A DNA stretch of 53,877 nt from Burkholderia pseudomultivorans. Lineage in GTDB: Bacteria > Pseudomonadota > Gammaproteobacteria > Burkholderiales > Burkholderiaceae. The stretch spans positions 1-53,877 of the forward strand of contig NZ_CABVPP010000052.1 of assembly GCF_902499075.1 (NCBI RefSeq), in the 5' to 3' direction. The notes under the pieces are model-generated. The model was not told where the DNA came from. It ran no database searches and saw nothing but the letters and a program-made list of their open reading frames with translations. A program made the translations under genes and the position numbers. Positions 44,159-52,700 of the stretch are shown in pieces. Position 1 is the stretch's first letter, and each line of letters starts with the position of its first letter.

Positions 44159-44997
44159 TACAGTGCTCCCGCGTCGTGGCGGTCGGCGAGCACGTGAAGC
44201 CCGCGCTCGAGCGCCGGAAACAGGCTGCGCTGAAAGTTGTTCCAGCGCAGCTCGAGGATCGTATCGTCCGGCGCGATCGGCGTGTCGAGCACGTCGCAGA
44301 TCACTTCGCCGGAATCGATGCCGTTGTCGACGTAGTGGAACGATGCACCGGTCATCGTCACGGGTTCGACGGGCGTCGTCGCGCCGCTCGCCCAGTCGAC
44401 CCGCTCGCCGCGTGCGCCGTGCAGCGCGTCGAGCGTCGCCCACGCGCCGCGCCGCTGGTACGGCGAAGCGTCGGCCGTGATGCCGGGATGGATGTTCGCG
44501 ATGCGGCGGTGAAAGCGCGCACCGGGCCGCACGAGTTCGTCGAGGATCACGAGCAGCCCGTCGAGCACGACGAGGTCGGCGTCGAGTTCGAGCAGCCGTT
44601 CGAGCAGCCGGCGCTCGAACGCCTGCTTGGCGGGAACGCGCTCGCGCGCGTCGCGCGACAGCCGCCGGTAGGTCGACGGGACCGAGCAGAACAGTTCGTC
44701 GACCGGCCGGCCCTGCACGGTCAGCCCTTCCGGCAGGATCCACGGGCGGCCCGGCGTGCGCGCGAACCCGTAGTCGGCGAGCTTCGCGCGGTCGGCCGGC
44801 GAGCCGTCGTCGTCGTCGACGATCACGCCCGCGAGCGTGTAGCGCTCGCCGAGCGGCGAGTCGTTCAGCCGCTCGACGAGGAATTCGAGCGGCGCCTTCA
44901 TGTAGCGCGTACCGCCCCGGTAGGCGACCGGCTGGCCGGCGCGATCGGCCGCGCCGTTGCGCAGCGACTGGATGTAGACGAGATTTTTCTTCGGCAT
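44158..44997 (-). CDS. pvdF: N5-hydroxyornithine formyltransferase
   Basis: A 279-residue formyltransferase using 10-formyltetrahydrofolate to make N5-formyl-N5-hydroxyornithine for ornibactin. The formyltransferase Asn-His pair is in RIANIHPGITADASPYQRRGAWATLDAL, and the Asp region is HYVDNGIDSGEVICDV. I placed the start at the ATG of MPKKNLVYIQSLRNGAADRAGQ, which matches PvdF N-termini, not at the TTG eight codons earlier. A strong GC hairpin lies between orbA and this gene. Confidence 0.9.
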   Translation of the reverse strand: MPKKNLVYIQSLRNGAADRAGQPVAYRGGTRYMKAPLEFLVERLNDSPLGERYTLAGVIVDDDDGSPADRAKLADYGFARTPGRPWILPEGLTVQGRPVDELFCSVPSTYRRLSRDARERVPAKQAFERRLLERLLELDADLVVLDGLLVILDELVRPGARFHRRIANIHPGITADASPYQRRGAWATLDALHGARGERVDWASGATTPVEPVTMTGASFHYVDNGIDSGEVICDVLDTPIAPDDTILELRWNNFQRSLFPALERGLHVLADRHDAGAL

Positions 44998-45023
44998 GAA
45001 TGCGTCGTGGAAAACGGACAAAG

Positions 45024-45049
45024 GCGCCGCGGCCGGCGGGCCGCGGCGC
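45024..45049 (-). terminator. Strong hairpin between orbA and pvdF (possible attenuator)
   Basis: On the transcript, GCGCCGCGGCC and GGCCGCGGCGC pair as a perfect 11-bp all-GC stem with a 4-base loop, starting six bases after the orbA stop. It is followed after one base by TTTGTCCGTTTT, an interrupted T-tract. It may end part of the transcripts or stabilise the receptor message. Confidence 0.55.
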
Positions 45050-45055
45050 GCATCG

Positions 45056-47278
45056 TCACCAGTTGTATTTCGCGGTGGCGATCACCGTGCGATCGTTGCC
45101 GAACATGCAGACCGAGCTCGACTGGCAGCCGCTGATGTAGTGGCGGTTGAACAGGTTGGTCGCGTTCACCGCGAAGCGCCAGTTGCGCATGTCGTAGTGG
45201 ATCGCCGCGTCGAACAGCGTGTAGCTCGACACCGTCAGCGAGTTGTCGGTGTCGCCGGCCGACGCGCTCTGGTAGCGAATCCCGCCGCCGAGGCCGAAGC
45301 CCGACAGCGGGCCCGTGTGCCACGTCCAGTCGGCCCACAGCGACGCGATCTGGCGCGGCCGCGGCACGTCGACCGGCCAGTTGTTCAGCGACGCGTCGTT
45401 GGCTTTCACGACCTTCACGTCCTGGTACACGTAGGACGCGATCAGCGACAGGTTCGGCGTGACCTTGCCGGTCGCGCTCAGCTCGATCCCGCGCGAGCGC
45501 ACCTCGCCCGTCTGCACGGACGTCGTGCCGGCTGGATCGAGACTCGTCGGCGTCGCCGTCAGCACGTTGGTCTGGTTGATCTGGTAAATCGCCGCGTTGA
45601 GCATCAGGTTCTTGCCGGGCGGCTGCCAGCGCAGGCCGGCCTCGACCTGCCTGCCGCGCGTCGGCTGCGGCAGGCCGCCGCCGTACAGGTTCACGCCGAT
45701 CAGCGGATTGAACGACGTCGCGTAGCTGACGTACGGCGACAGCCCGTAGTCGCCCTGGTACGTGAGGCCGACGCGGCCCGTAAACGCGCTCACGTCCGCC
45801 TTCGACTGCGTGCCGGCCGCGCGATCGTCCATCCGCATGTTGACCCAGTCCTCGCGGCCGCCGAGCGTCAGCGTCCAGCGGTTCCACTTGATCTGGTCCT
45901 GCGCGTACAGGCCGAACGTGTTCATCGTCGTGTACGTGTTGGTGCGGTACGTGGTGTCCGGATTGGAGAACACGGCCGTCGTGACCGGCGTGTACACCGG
46001 GTTGTAGAGATTCAGCGTCGGCGCGGCGGCCAGCCATTCGCTGTCGGTCGCCGTCTGGCGGTTGTACTGGAAGCCGAGCAGCAGCGTGTGCTGGAGCGGC
46101 CCCGTCGCGAAGCGGCCCTCGACGTTGTTGTCGATGTCGAAGCGGCTGTAGTTCATCTGGAACACGCCGGCCCAGCGGTTGACGTCGGTCAGCGTGTCGT
46201 CGGCGAAGCCCGCTCCCCACACCGAGCCGTTGTCGAGCGACAGGTGCATCAGGCGCGTGTTCTGGCGGAACGTCCAGCTCGGCGTCAGGTTCCGCTCGAA
46301 CTGGTAGCCGACTGACCACTGCTTCTTGCGGTAGTAGTTGAAGTTCGGATCGCCTTCGTACACATCCTTGCCGAGCTGCCCGTTCGGGTTCGGCAGCACC
46401 GTGCCCTGCGCGGGCAGGAAGTTCGACGAGATGTCGCCCCAGTCCTGCAGATAGGTCGCCGACAGCGTCAGCGACGTATCCGCATTCGGGCGCCAGCGGA
46501 ACGACGGCGCGAGCGCGACGCGCTGGTCGTTGTTCGGGCCGGTCACCGCGTTGCCGTCGCGCGCGACGCCGACGAACCGGTACGCGTACTTGCCGTCCGG
46601 ATCGAGTTTGTCGCCGACGTCGATCATGAACTGCTTGCGCGCGTAGTTGCCGATCTCGACGCCCGCCTCACGCACGCGCTCGCCGTCGGCCAGCTTGGTC
46701 TGCACGTCGACGATCGCACCCGGGTCGCCCGCGCCGTACAGCACGGAGGTCGGCCCGCGCAGCACGGTGATGCTGTCGATCATGTACGGGTCGACGCGCC
46801 AGCTCGACAGGTTCAGCGTGTTCGGCACCTGCAGCCCGTTCACGTACGCGGTCGGCGTGAAGCCGCGCAGCGCCGCGTACCAGTCCGAACGGTTGTCCGA
46901 ACCGTACGACGAGAAACCCGGCACGTAGCGCAGCGCCGTGTTCACGTCGGTCGCGCCCGTCATTTCGATCTGCTGTGCGGTGACGACGTTGATCGTCTGC
47001 GGAATCTCGTTGATCGGCGTGTCGGTCTTCGTGCCGGTCCGGCTGCGCTTCGCGACCAGCCCGACCGTGCCGTCTCCTTCCGAGGCCGCGTTGACGCTGA
47101 TCGTCGGCAGCGTGCCGTCGGCCGCACCGTTCGATGCGGCACTGCCGGTCGATGCCGCCGCGCCCGCATTCGCGGCCGGCGCCGTCTGTGCGAATGCCTG
47201 CCCGGTCGCCGCCGCCCCGAACGCGATGCTCGCCGCGGCTGCGATCGCACGCACGCGCGTGCCTGTTGCCCACTCCAT
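45056..47278 (-). CDS. orbA: Ornibactin TonB-dependent outer-membrane receptor
   Basis: A 740-residue ferric-siderophore receptor. A signal peptide (about 1-31, IAAAASIAFGAAATGQAFA-QT) precedes a short alanine-rich spacer. The plug domain is marked by TDTPINEIPQTINVVTAQQIEMTGATDVNTALRYVPG and VLRGPTSVLYGAGDPGAIVDV. The 22-strand barrel ends NLFNRHYISGCQSSSVCMFGNDRTVIATAKYNW, a terminal aromatic as usual for beta-barrels. The ATG at 47278 has GGAG nine bases upstream and is preferred to a GTG five codons earlier. Ferric-ornibactin specificity is inferred from the gene context. Confidence 0.92.
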   Translation of the reverse strand: MEWATGTRVRAIAAAASIAFGAAATGQAFAQTAPAANAGAAASTGSAASNGAADGTLPTISVNAASEGDGTVGLVAKRSRTGTKTDTPINEIPQTINVVTAQQIEMTGATDVNTALRYVPGFSSYGSDNRSDWYAALRGFTPTAYVNGLQVPNTLNLSSWRVDPYMIDSITVLRGPTSVLYGAGDPGAIVDVQTKLADGERVREAGVEIGNYARKQFMIDVGDKLDPDGKYAYRFVGVARDGNAVTGPNNDQRVALAPSFRWRPNADTSLTLSATYLQDWGDISSNFLPAQGTVLPNPNGQLGKDVYEGDPNFNYYRKKQWSVGYQFERNLTPSWTFRQNTRLMHLSLDNGSVWGAGFADDTLTDVNRWAGVFQMNYSRFDIDNNVEGRFATGPLQHTLLLGFQYNRQTATDSEWLAAAPTLNLYNPVYTPVTTAVFSNPDTTYRTNTYTTMNTFGLYAQDQIKWNRWTLTLGGREDWVNMRMDDRAAGTQSKADVSAFTGRVGLTYQGDYGLSPYVSYATSFNPLIGVNLYGGGLPQPTRGRQVEAGLRWQPPGKNLMLNAAIYQINQTNVLTATPTSLDPAGTTSVQTGEVRSRGIELSATGKVTPNLSLIASYVYQDVKVVKANDASLNNWPVDVPRPRQIASLWADWTWHTGPLSGFGLGGGIRYQSASAGDTDNSLTVSSYTLFDAAIHYDMRNWRFAVNATNLFNRHYISGCQSSSVCMFGNDRTVIATAKYNW

Positions 47279-47322
47279 CTTGTGTTGCTCCACTTGTCAT
47301 GCGGTCTCCGACCGCGCCTTTG

Positions 47323-48687
47323 TCAAAGAGCGAAAGCCATGCGGCCCGCGCTCACCCCGTTGTCGTGTCGTGTCCGGGCCGCGCCGTCGTCCTGCGCGGG
47401 CGCGATCCCGCCTTCGAGCGACGCGCAGATCTCGTCCGCGCGGCGCGCCAGTACCGACAGCAGCGTGTCGGACAGGCCGTGGCTGTCTTCGCAGCAGCCC
47501 TGCAGATAGATGCGCGGCGCGAAATGCTCGGGCGTCGCGAGCAGGTAATCGCGCGTGACGTCGCCGCGCAGCAGTGCATCGCCGAGATGCGGCGCGAGCC
47601 CTTCGAGCAGCGATGCATGCGTGTCGCGCCGGTAGCCGGTCGCGAGCACCAGCGCGTCGAAGCGTTCGGTGCGCGTGTCGCCGTTCATCCGGTCGCGCAG
47701 CGTCAGCTCGATACGACCGTCGGCGCTGCGCGCCGCGGCCTCGATTGCGCTATTCGCGAGCAGCGCATGGCGCGGCGTGCCGTCGATGCGCTGCAGATAG
47801 AGCATTTCGTAGATCTGCTCGATCAGCGGCCGGTCGACCACCGCGTAGTTGGTGTCGCGATAGCGTTCCAGCAGCGCGCGCCGCGCGTCGTGCGGCTGCG
47901 CATAGACGACGTCGGTGAAGGCCGGGCTGAAGATCTCGTTGACGAACGGGCTGTCGTCGGCCGGCTTCAGCGCGCCGGCGCGCATCACGAGGCTGGCGTC
48001 GACATGCGGAAAGCGGCGCGCGAGATCGACGAACACCTCGGCGGCGCTCTGCCCCGCACCGATCACCGCGACGCGGCGGCGTTCGCCGTCCGGCGCGGCG
48101 ACGAGCCGGCCGATGTCGGTCAGGTACGACGACGAGTGGATCACGCGGTCGCGGCCGAGCGCGGCGAACGCGTCGGGAATCGCGGGCGTGCCGCCGACGC
48201 CGACCGACAGTGCGCGCGTGACGCGCTGGCGCTCGTGCCCGGCGGCATCGCGCGACAGCACGCGCAGCGCGTCGATGCGCGCGCCGCTGCCGCGCACCGG
48301 CTCGATCGCGGTGACGGTCTCGCCGTAATGGACCTGGTCGTCGAATGCGTCGGCGACCCAGCTCAGGTAGTCGTGGAACTCGACGCGGGTCGGATAGAAG
48401 TTCTTCAGGTTGACGAATTCGTTCAGCCGGCCGCGCTCGAACAGATAGTTGATGAACGTGTAGCGGCTGGTCGGATCGCGCATCGTGACGAGATCCTTCA
48501 GAAACGAAATCTGCATCCGGCAGTCGTCGAGCAGCATGCCGCGATGCCAGCCGAATGCCGGCTGCCGCTCGACGAAGCAATGCGCGAGCGCGCGCGTGCC
48601 GCTGCGCTCCGCGAGGCGCACGGCCAGCGCCAGATTCGACGGCCCGAAGCCGACGCCGATCAGGTCGAATACGGTTTCTCTCTGCAT
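47323..48687 (-). CDS. pvdA: L-ornithine N5-monooxygenase
   Basis: A 454-residue FAD/NADPH enzyme that hydroxylates the side-chain nitrogen of ornithine, the first committed ornibactin step. The FAD loop is DLIGVGFGPSNLALAVRL, followed by the substrate region MQISFLKDLVTMRDPTSRYTFINYL, the NADPH loop VAVIGAGQSAAEVFVDL and the C-terminal FDALVLATGYRRD motif. Length is normal for the PvdA/SidA family. GGGAG precedes the ATG. It lies between orbK and orbA in the leftward operon. Confidence 0.95.
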   Translation of the reverse strand: MQRETVFDLIGVGFGPSNLALAVRLAERSGTRALAHCFVERQPAFGWHRGMLLDDCRMQISFLKDLVTMRDPTSRYTFINYLFERGRLNEFVNLKNFYPTRVEFHDYLSWVADAFDDQVHYGETVTAIEPVRGSGARIDALRVLSRDAAGHERQRVTRALSVGVGGTPAIPDAFAALGRDRVIHSSSYLTDIGRLVAAPDGERRRVAVIGAGQSAAEVFVDLARRFPHVDASLVMRAGALKPADDSPFVNEIFSPAFTDVVYAQPHDARRALLERYRDTNYAVVDRPLIEQIYEMLYLQRIDGTPRHALLANSAIEAAARSADGRIELTLRDRMNGDTRTERFDALVLATGYRRDTHASLLEGLAPHLGDALLRGDVTRDYLLATPEHFAPRIYLQGCCEDSHGLSDTLLSVLARRADEICASLEGGIAPAQDDGAARTRHDNGVSAGRMAFAL

Positions 48688-48719
48688 GTCTCAGCTCCCT
48701 TGTCGATGAAACCGGCCCG

Positions 48720-49733
48720 TCAGACGTGACGGCCGGCGAAGAACGTCTCGCGCAGCGTGCGCATCCACAGCGGCTGCGCGTCGGCCAGTGCGAGCCGGCG
48801 CTGCCGCGCGAAGCCGTGCCGCGCGAGATAGTCGGCGAGCCGCGCGTGGCCGGCCGGCACGGCGCAGCCGACCGCTTCGGTGCGCGGATCGTCGAGAAAC
48901 AGGTAATGGACGACGCACGGCAGCCAGCCGGCCACACAGTGCGGGCCGCGCCAGCGCGGCTCGCCGACCAGCATCCGCAGCCCGCGGTCGTAGTCGCGCG
49001 CCGCGACGTGCGGTGCGAGCGGGTCCTCCTTCAGCCAGAACGCGTCGAAATACGCGAACGGCTCGCCATCGAAGCAGCCGACGAGCGGCGTCAGGTGCGG
49101 ATCGGCGTCGTGCGTGCCGGGCTGCGCGCCGGTCCAGCCGTCGCGCACACGCGGCTCGTCGAACCAGCGCGCGACGCGCGCGGCGTCCTCGTCCGGCTGC
49201 CAGCCGCGCAGCGTGAAGCGCACGCCGAGCGCCGGCAGGTCGCGCGCATAGACGACTCCGCGCGGCGCGGGCGGACGGCGCGGATGGCGGCGCCCGTCGG
49301 TCAGCATATGCAGCGTCGCGCACGGCGGCCGCGCGTCGACGAGCCACAAATCGGCCTGCTGTGCCCAGCCCTCGCGCATGCAGCGGCCGCCGTCGCCGAG
49401 CACGCCGCTCGCGCGCAGCGCATCGAGCGCGACCGCCGGCCACGCGGCCAGGTCGACGCGGATCGCCGCGCGTTTCGCGTCGTCCGAGAACGCCGCGGAC
49501 AGCGCGGCCAGCAGCGCCCGCCGCTGGTCGGCCGGCGCCGCGCGATGGTTGTAGGCGACGACGCGCAGCGTGCCGTCGTCGGCGAGTTGCGCGCGCAGCA
49601 GCTGCGCGCCGATGCCGTCGCCTTGCGCGACACGGATCTCTGCGCCGTCGCGCAAGGCGAACAGCCCATCCGCGAACGCGAGGCGGCAGGTGTCGGGCAT
49701 CGTGAATCCGTCCGGACGCACTTCAGCCAGCAT
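48720..49733 (-). CDS. orbK: Ornibactin biosynthesis acyltransferase OrbK
   Basis: A 337-residue protein of the same siderophore acyltransferase family as OrbL. The C-terminal GNAT half includes GVVYARDLPALGVRFTLRGWQPDEDAARVARWFDEPRV, LTPLVGCFDGEPFAYFDAFWLKEDPLAPHVAARDYDRGLRMLVGE and GCAVPAGHARLADYLARHGF. A perfect GGAGGTG lies five bases before the ATG at 49733, inside the last codons of orbJ (11-bp overlap). Acylation or acetylation of the hydroxyornithine is the expected role, but how it divides the work with OrbL cannot be told from sequence. Confidence 0.88.
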   Translation of the reverse strand: MLAEVRPDGFTMPDTCRLAFADGLFALRDGAEIRVAQGDGIGAQLLRAQLADDGTLRVVAYNHRAAPADQRRALLAALSAAFSDDAKRAAIRVDLAAWPAVALDALRASGVLGDGGRCMREGWAQQADLWLVDARPPCATLHMLTDGRRHPRRPPAPRGVVYARDLPALGVRFTLRGWQPDEDAARVARWFDEPRVRDGWTGAQPGTHDADPHLTPLVGCFDGEPFAYFDAFWLKEDPLAPHVAARDYDRGLRMLVGEPRWRGPHCVAGWLPCVVHYLFLDDPRTEAVGCAVPAGHARLADYLARHGFARQRRLALADAQPLWMRTLRETFFAGRHV

Positions 49734-52700
49734 GACGCACCTCCCGGTTCGTTTCTGCATGCACGCCCTCGTCGAGCCGCGCGCCGAGCGCCGCGAGCGT
49801 CGGCGACGCGAACACGTCGGCGACCGTCAGCGTGCGGCCCGCGCGGCACGCCGCATCGACGAAGCGCACGACGTCGAACGAGGTCGCACCGGCTTCGAAC
49901 AGGTCCGCGTCGGGAGCCGGCGCGGCCGTCGCGAACGTGTCGGACCACAGCGCGGCGAGCGCGGCCGCCGCGCGCGGCGACCGTGCCGGCGTTTGCGCAG
50001 CGGCGGGCGCGACGTGCGCCGACGATCCGTCAACCCGCGCATCGGGCGCGCCGAGCGCCGCTTCGGACGCGCCGGCGAAGCGCGCAACCTCGTCGTGGTA
50101 CAGCTCGACGAGCGTATCGACGAAGCCGCCGTCGAGCAGTTCGTCCGCATAGGAAAACGCCGCGCCGACGCGGCCGTCCGGATGCTCGACGACGTCCAGC
50201 TCCAGCGTGAACACGACGCGATGCCGCACGTCGTCGAAGCCGGCAAGCGACAGGCCGGCCCAGTCGCGCGCGGTCGCGCCGGTCGGCCGCAGGTAGTTGA
50301 ACATCACCTGGAACAGCGGATTGGCCTGCGCGGCACGCGGTGCGCGCAACGCCGCGACCACGTCGGCGAACGGGACGTCGGCATGCGCATAGGCGGCCAG
50401 CGCCGTGTCGCGCACCTGCGCGAGCACGTCCGCGCGGCGCGCGGCGGCGTCGAGCCGCGTGCGCACCACCACCGCATTGATGAACAGGCCGAGCGCGTCG
50501 CGCGCCGCGTCGCCGGTCAGTTCGCGCGTCGACGCGAGCACGCCGACCGGCTGGTCGGTTTCGCCCGTCATACGGAACAGCGCGGTGTTCAGCGCGGCGT
50601 GCAGCAGCATCGGCAGCGTCGCGTGCGCGGCCGACGCGGCTTCGCGCGCGGCGCGGATCAGCGTCGCGTCGAATTCGAACGCGATGCGCGCGGCGCGCCA
50701 TTGCGGCACGGCCGGCGCATCGGCGCGCTGCGGCAGCAGGCGCGCCGGCAGATCGGCAAGCGCGTCGCGCCAGTAGGCGACGCGCGCGGGATCGCACGGC
50801 GCGGGCAATACGAGCGGCACACCTTCGGATGCGGGCGCCGGTCGGCCGCTCACCTGCGCGACATAGTGCGCGCGGATCGCGTCGAGCCACAGTTCGATCG
50901 ATTCGCCATCCGACACGATGTGATGAATCGTCACCGACAGCACGTGATCGTCCGCACCGAGCCGCAGCACGCGCGCGCGCCACAGCGGCGCATCGGCGGC
51001 GAGGTCGAACGGCGCGAGCGCATCCTCGTCGGTCAGCGTGCGCGCGCAGGCGAGCGCGTCGGGTTGCGCGGAAAGATCGACGACCGGCAGCGCGACCGGC
51101 GCCGGATCGACGATCCGCTGGCCCGGGCCGGCATCCGGTCGCACGACGATCCGCGCGCGCAGCGCCGGATGCGTCGCCGCCGCGGCGGAAAATGCGGCGC
51201 GCAGCGCGTCGACGTCGAGTGCGCCCCGCACGCGCAGCGCGACCGGGATGTTGTACGCGGCGCTGTCCGGCTGCGCGCGCCACAGGAACCACAGTCCGAG
51301 CTGCGCGGGCGACAGCGGCCACACGCCGTGCGCGTCGGGTTTCGCGATCGCGACGCCCGGCGCGGCCGCCCCCGCCAGCGCGGCGCGCGGCGCATCGGCA
51401 ACCTGCCGCGCATACTGCGCGAGCACCGGCGCCTCGAACAGCGCCCGTACCGGCACGTCGCGGCCGAGCCGCTCGGCCACGCGCGTCGCGACGCGCACCG
51501 CGGCCAGCGAATGACCGCCGAGATCGAAGAAGTGATCGCCGCGACCGACGCGCTCGACGTTCAGCACGTCGCACCAGATCGCCGCGAGCGCGGCTTCGTC
51601 GCCTGCGAGCGGCGCTTCGTACGCACGTTCGATGCGCACCGGCGCCGGCAGCCTCGCACGATCGACCTTGCTGTTCGCGTTGCGCGGCAGCGCATCGAGC
51701 ACGATCAGTTGCGCGGGCACCATGTAGTCGGGCAGCGTGCGGCGCAGGTGCGCGTCGAGCGTCGCCGCGTCGACCGGCTGCGCGGCCGCGCGCGCGTCGG
51801 CGGTCAACTCGACATAGGCGACGAGCTGCGCGTGTGCACCCTGCCCGTGCACGACCGCGCATGCTTCGCGCACCGCATCGTGCGCGGCGAGCTGCGCCTC
51901 GATCTCGCCCAGCTCGATGCGCAAGCCGCGCAGCTTGACCTGGTGATCGACGCGGCCGATGAAGTCGAACACGCCGTCCGCGCGACGCCGCACGAGATCG
52001 CCGGTGCGATACAGGCGTGCGCCGGGCGCGCCGTACGGATCGGGCACGAAACGCTCGGCGGTCAGCGCGGGACGGTCGAGATAGCCGCGCGCAACGCCGA
52101 TCCCTTCGCCGCCCAGGTAAAGCTCGCCGATCACGCCGACCGGTAGCGGATGCAGCCGCGCGTCGAGCACGTGCGCGGTGCGTGCGCCGACCAGCGTGCC
52201 GATCGGCAAATACGCGGCGTCGCCGAGCGCGGCCGGATCGTCGCCGGGCCGGAACATCCACAGCGTCGGCGTGATGACTGTCTCGGTCGGGCCGTAGCCG
52301 TTCACCACGCGCACGTTCGGCAGCGCGCGGCGCAGCATCGCGAACGCTTCGCGCGAGGTCGCCTCGCCGCCGACCGTCAGCGAGCGCAGCGTCGGCGGCG
52401 CACCGTGCGCGAGCGCCCATTCGGCGAGCTGTGCGGCGCAGCCCGGCGGCACGTAGGTCATCGTCACGCCGTCGCGGACCATCATCGCGCAGGTTTGCGC
52501 GGGCGGCCACAGCACGTCGGCCGTCACCGACACGGCAGCGCCCGACATGTATTGCGAAAACCAGCCTTCGTGCGCGCCGTCGAAATTGACCGACTGGAAC
52601 AGCAGGAACACGTCGTGTTCGCCCGCGCCGTAGCGTTGCGCGATCGCCGCGCAGTGCCGCGCGAACGCGGCGTGCTCGACGATCACGCCCTTCGGCTTGC

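Noticed and set aside
49570-52146. An 858-residue plus-strand frame across orbJ/orbK
   Set aside because: Antisense to clear NRPS motifs, composition dominated by Arg, His and Ala, no recognisable domain.
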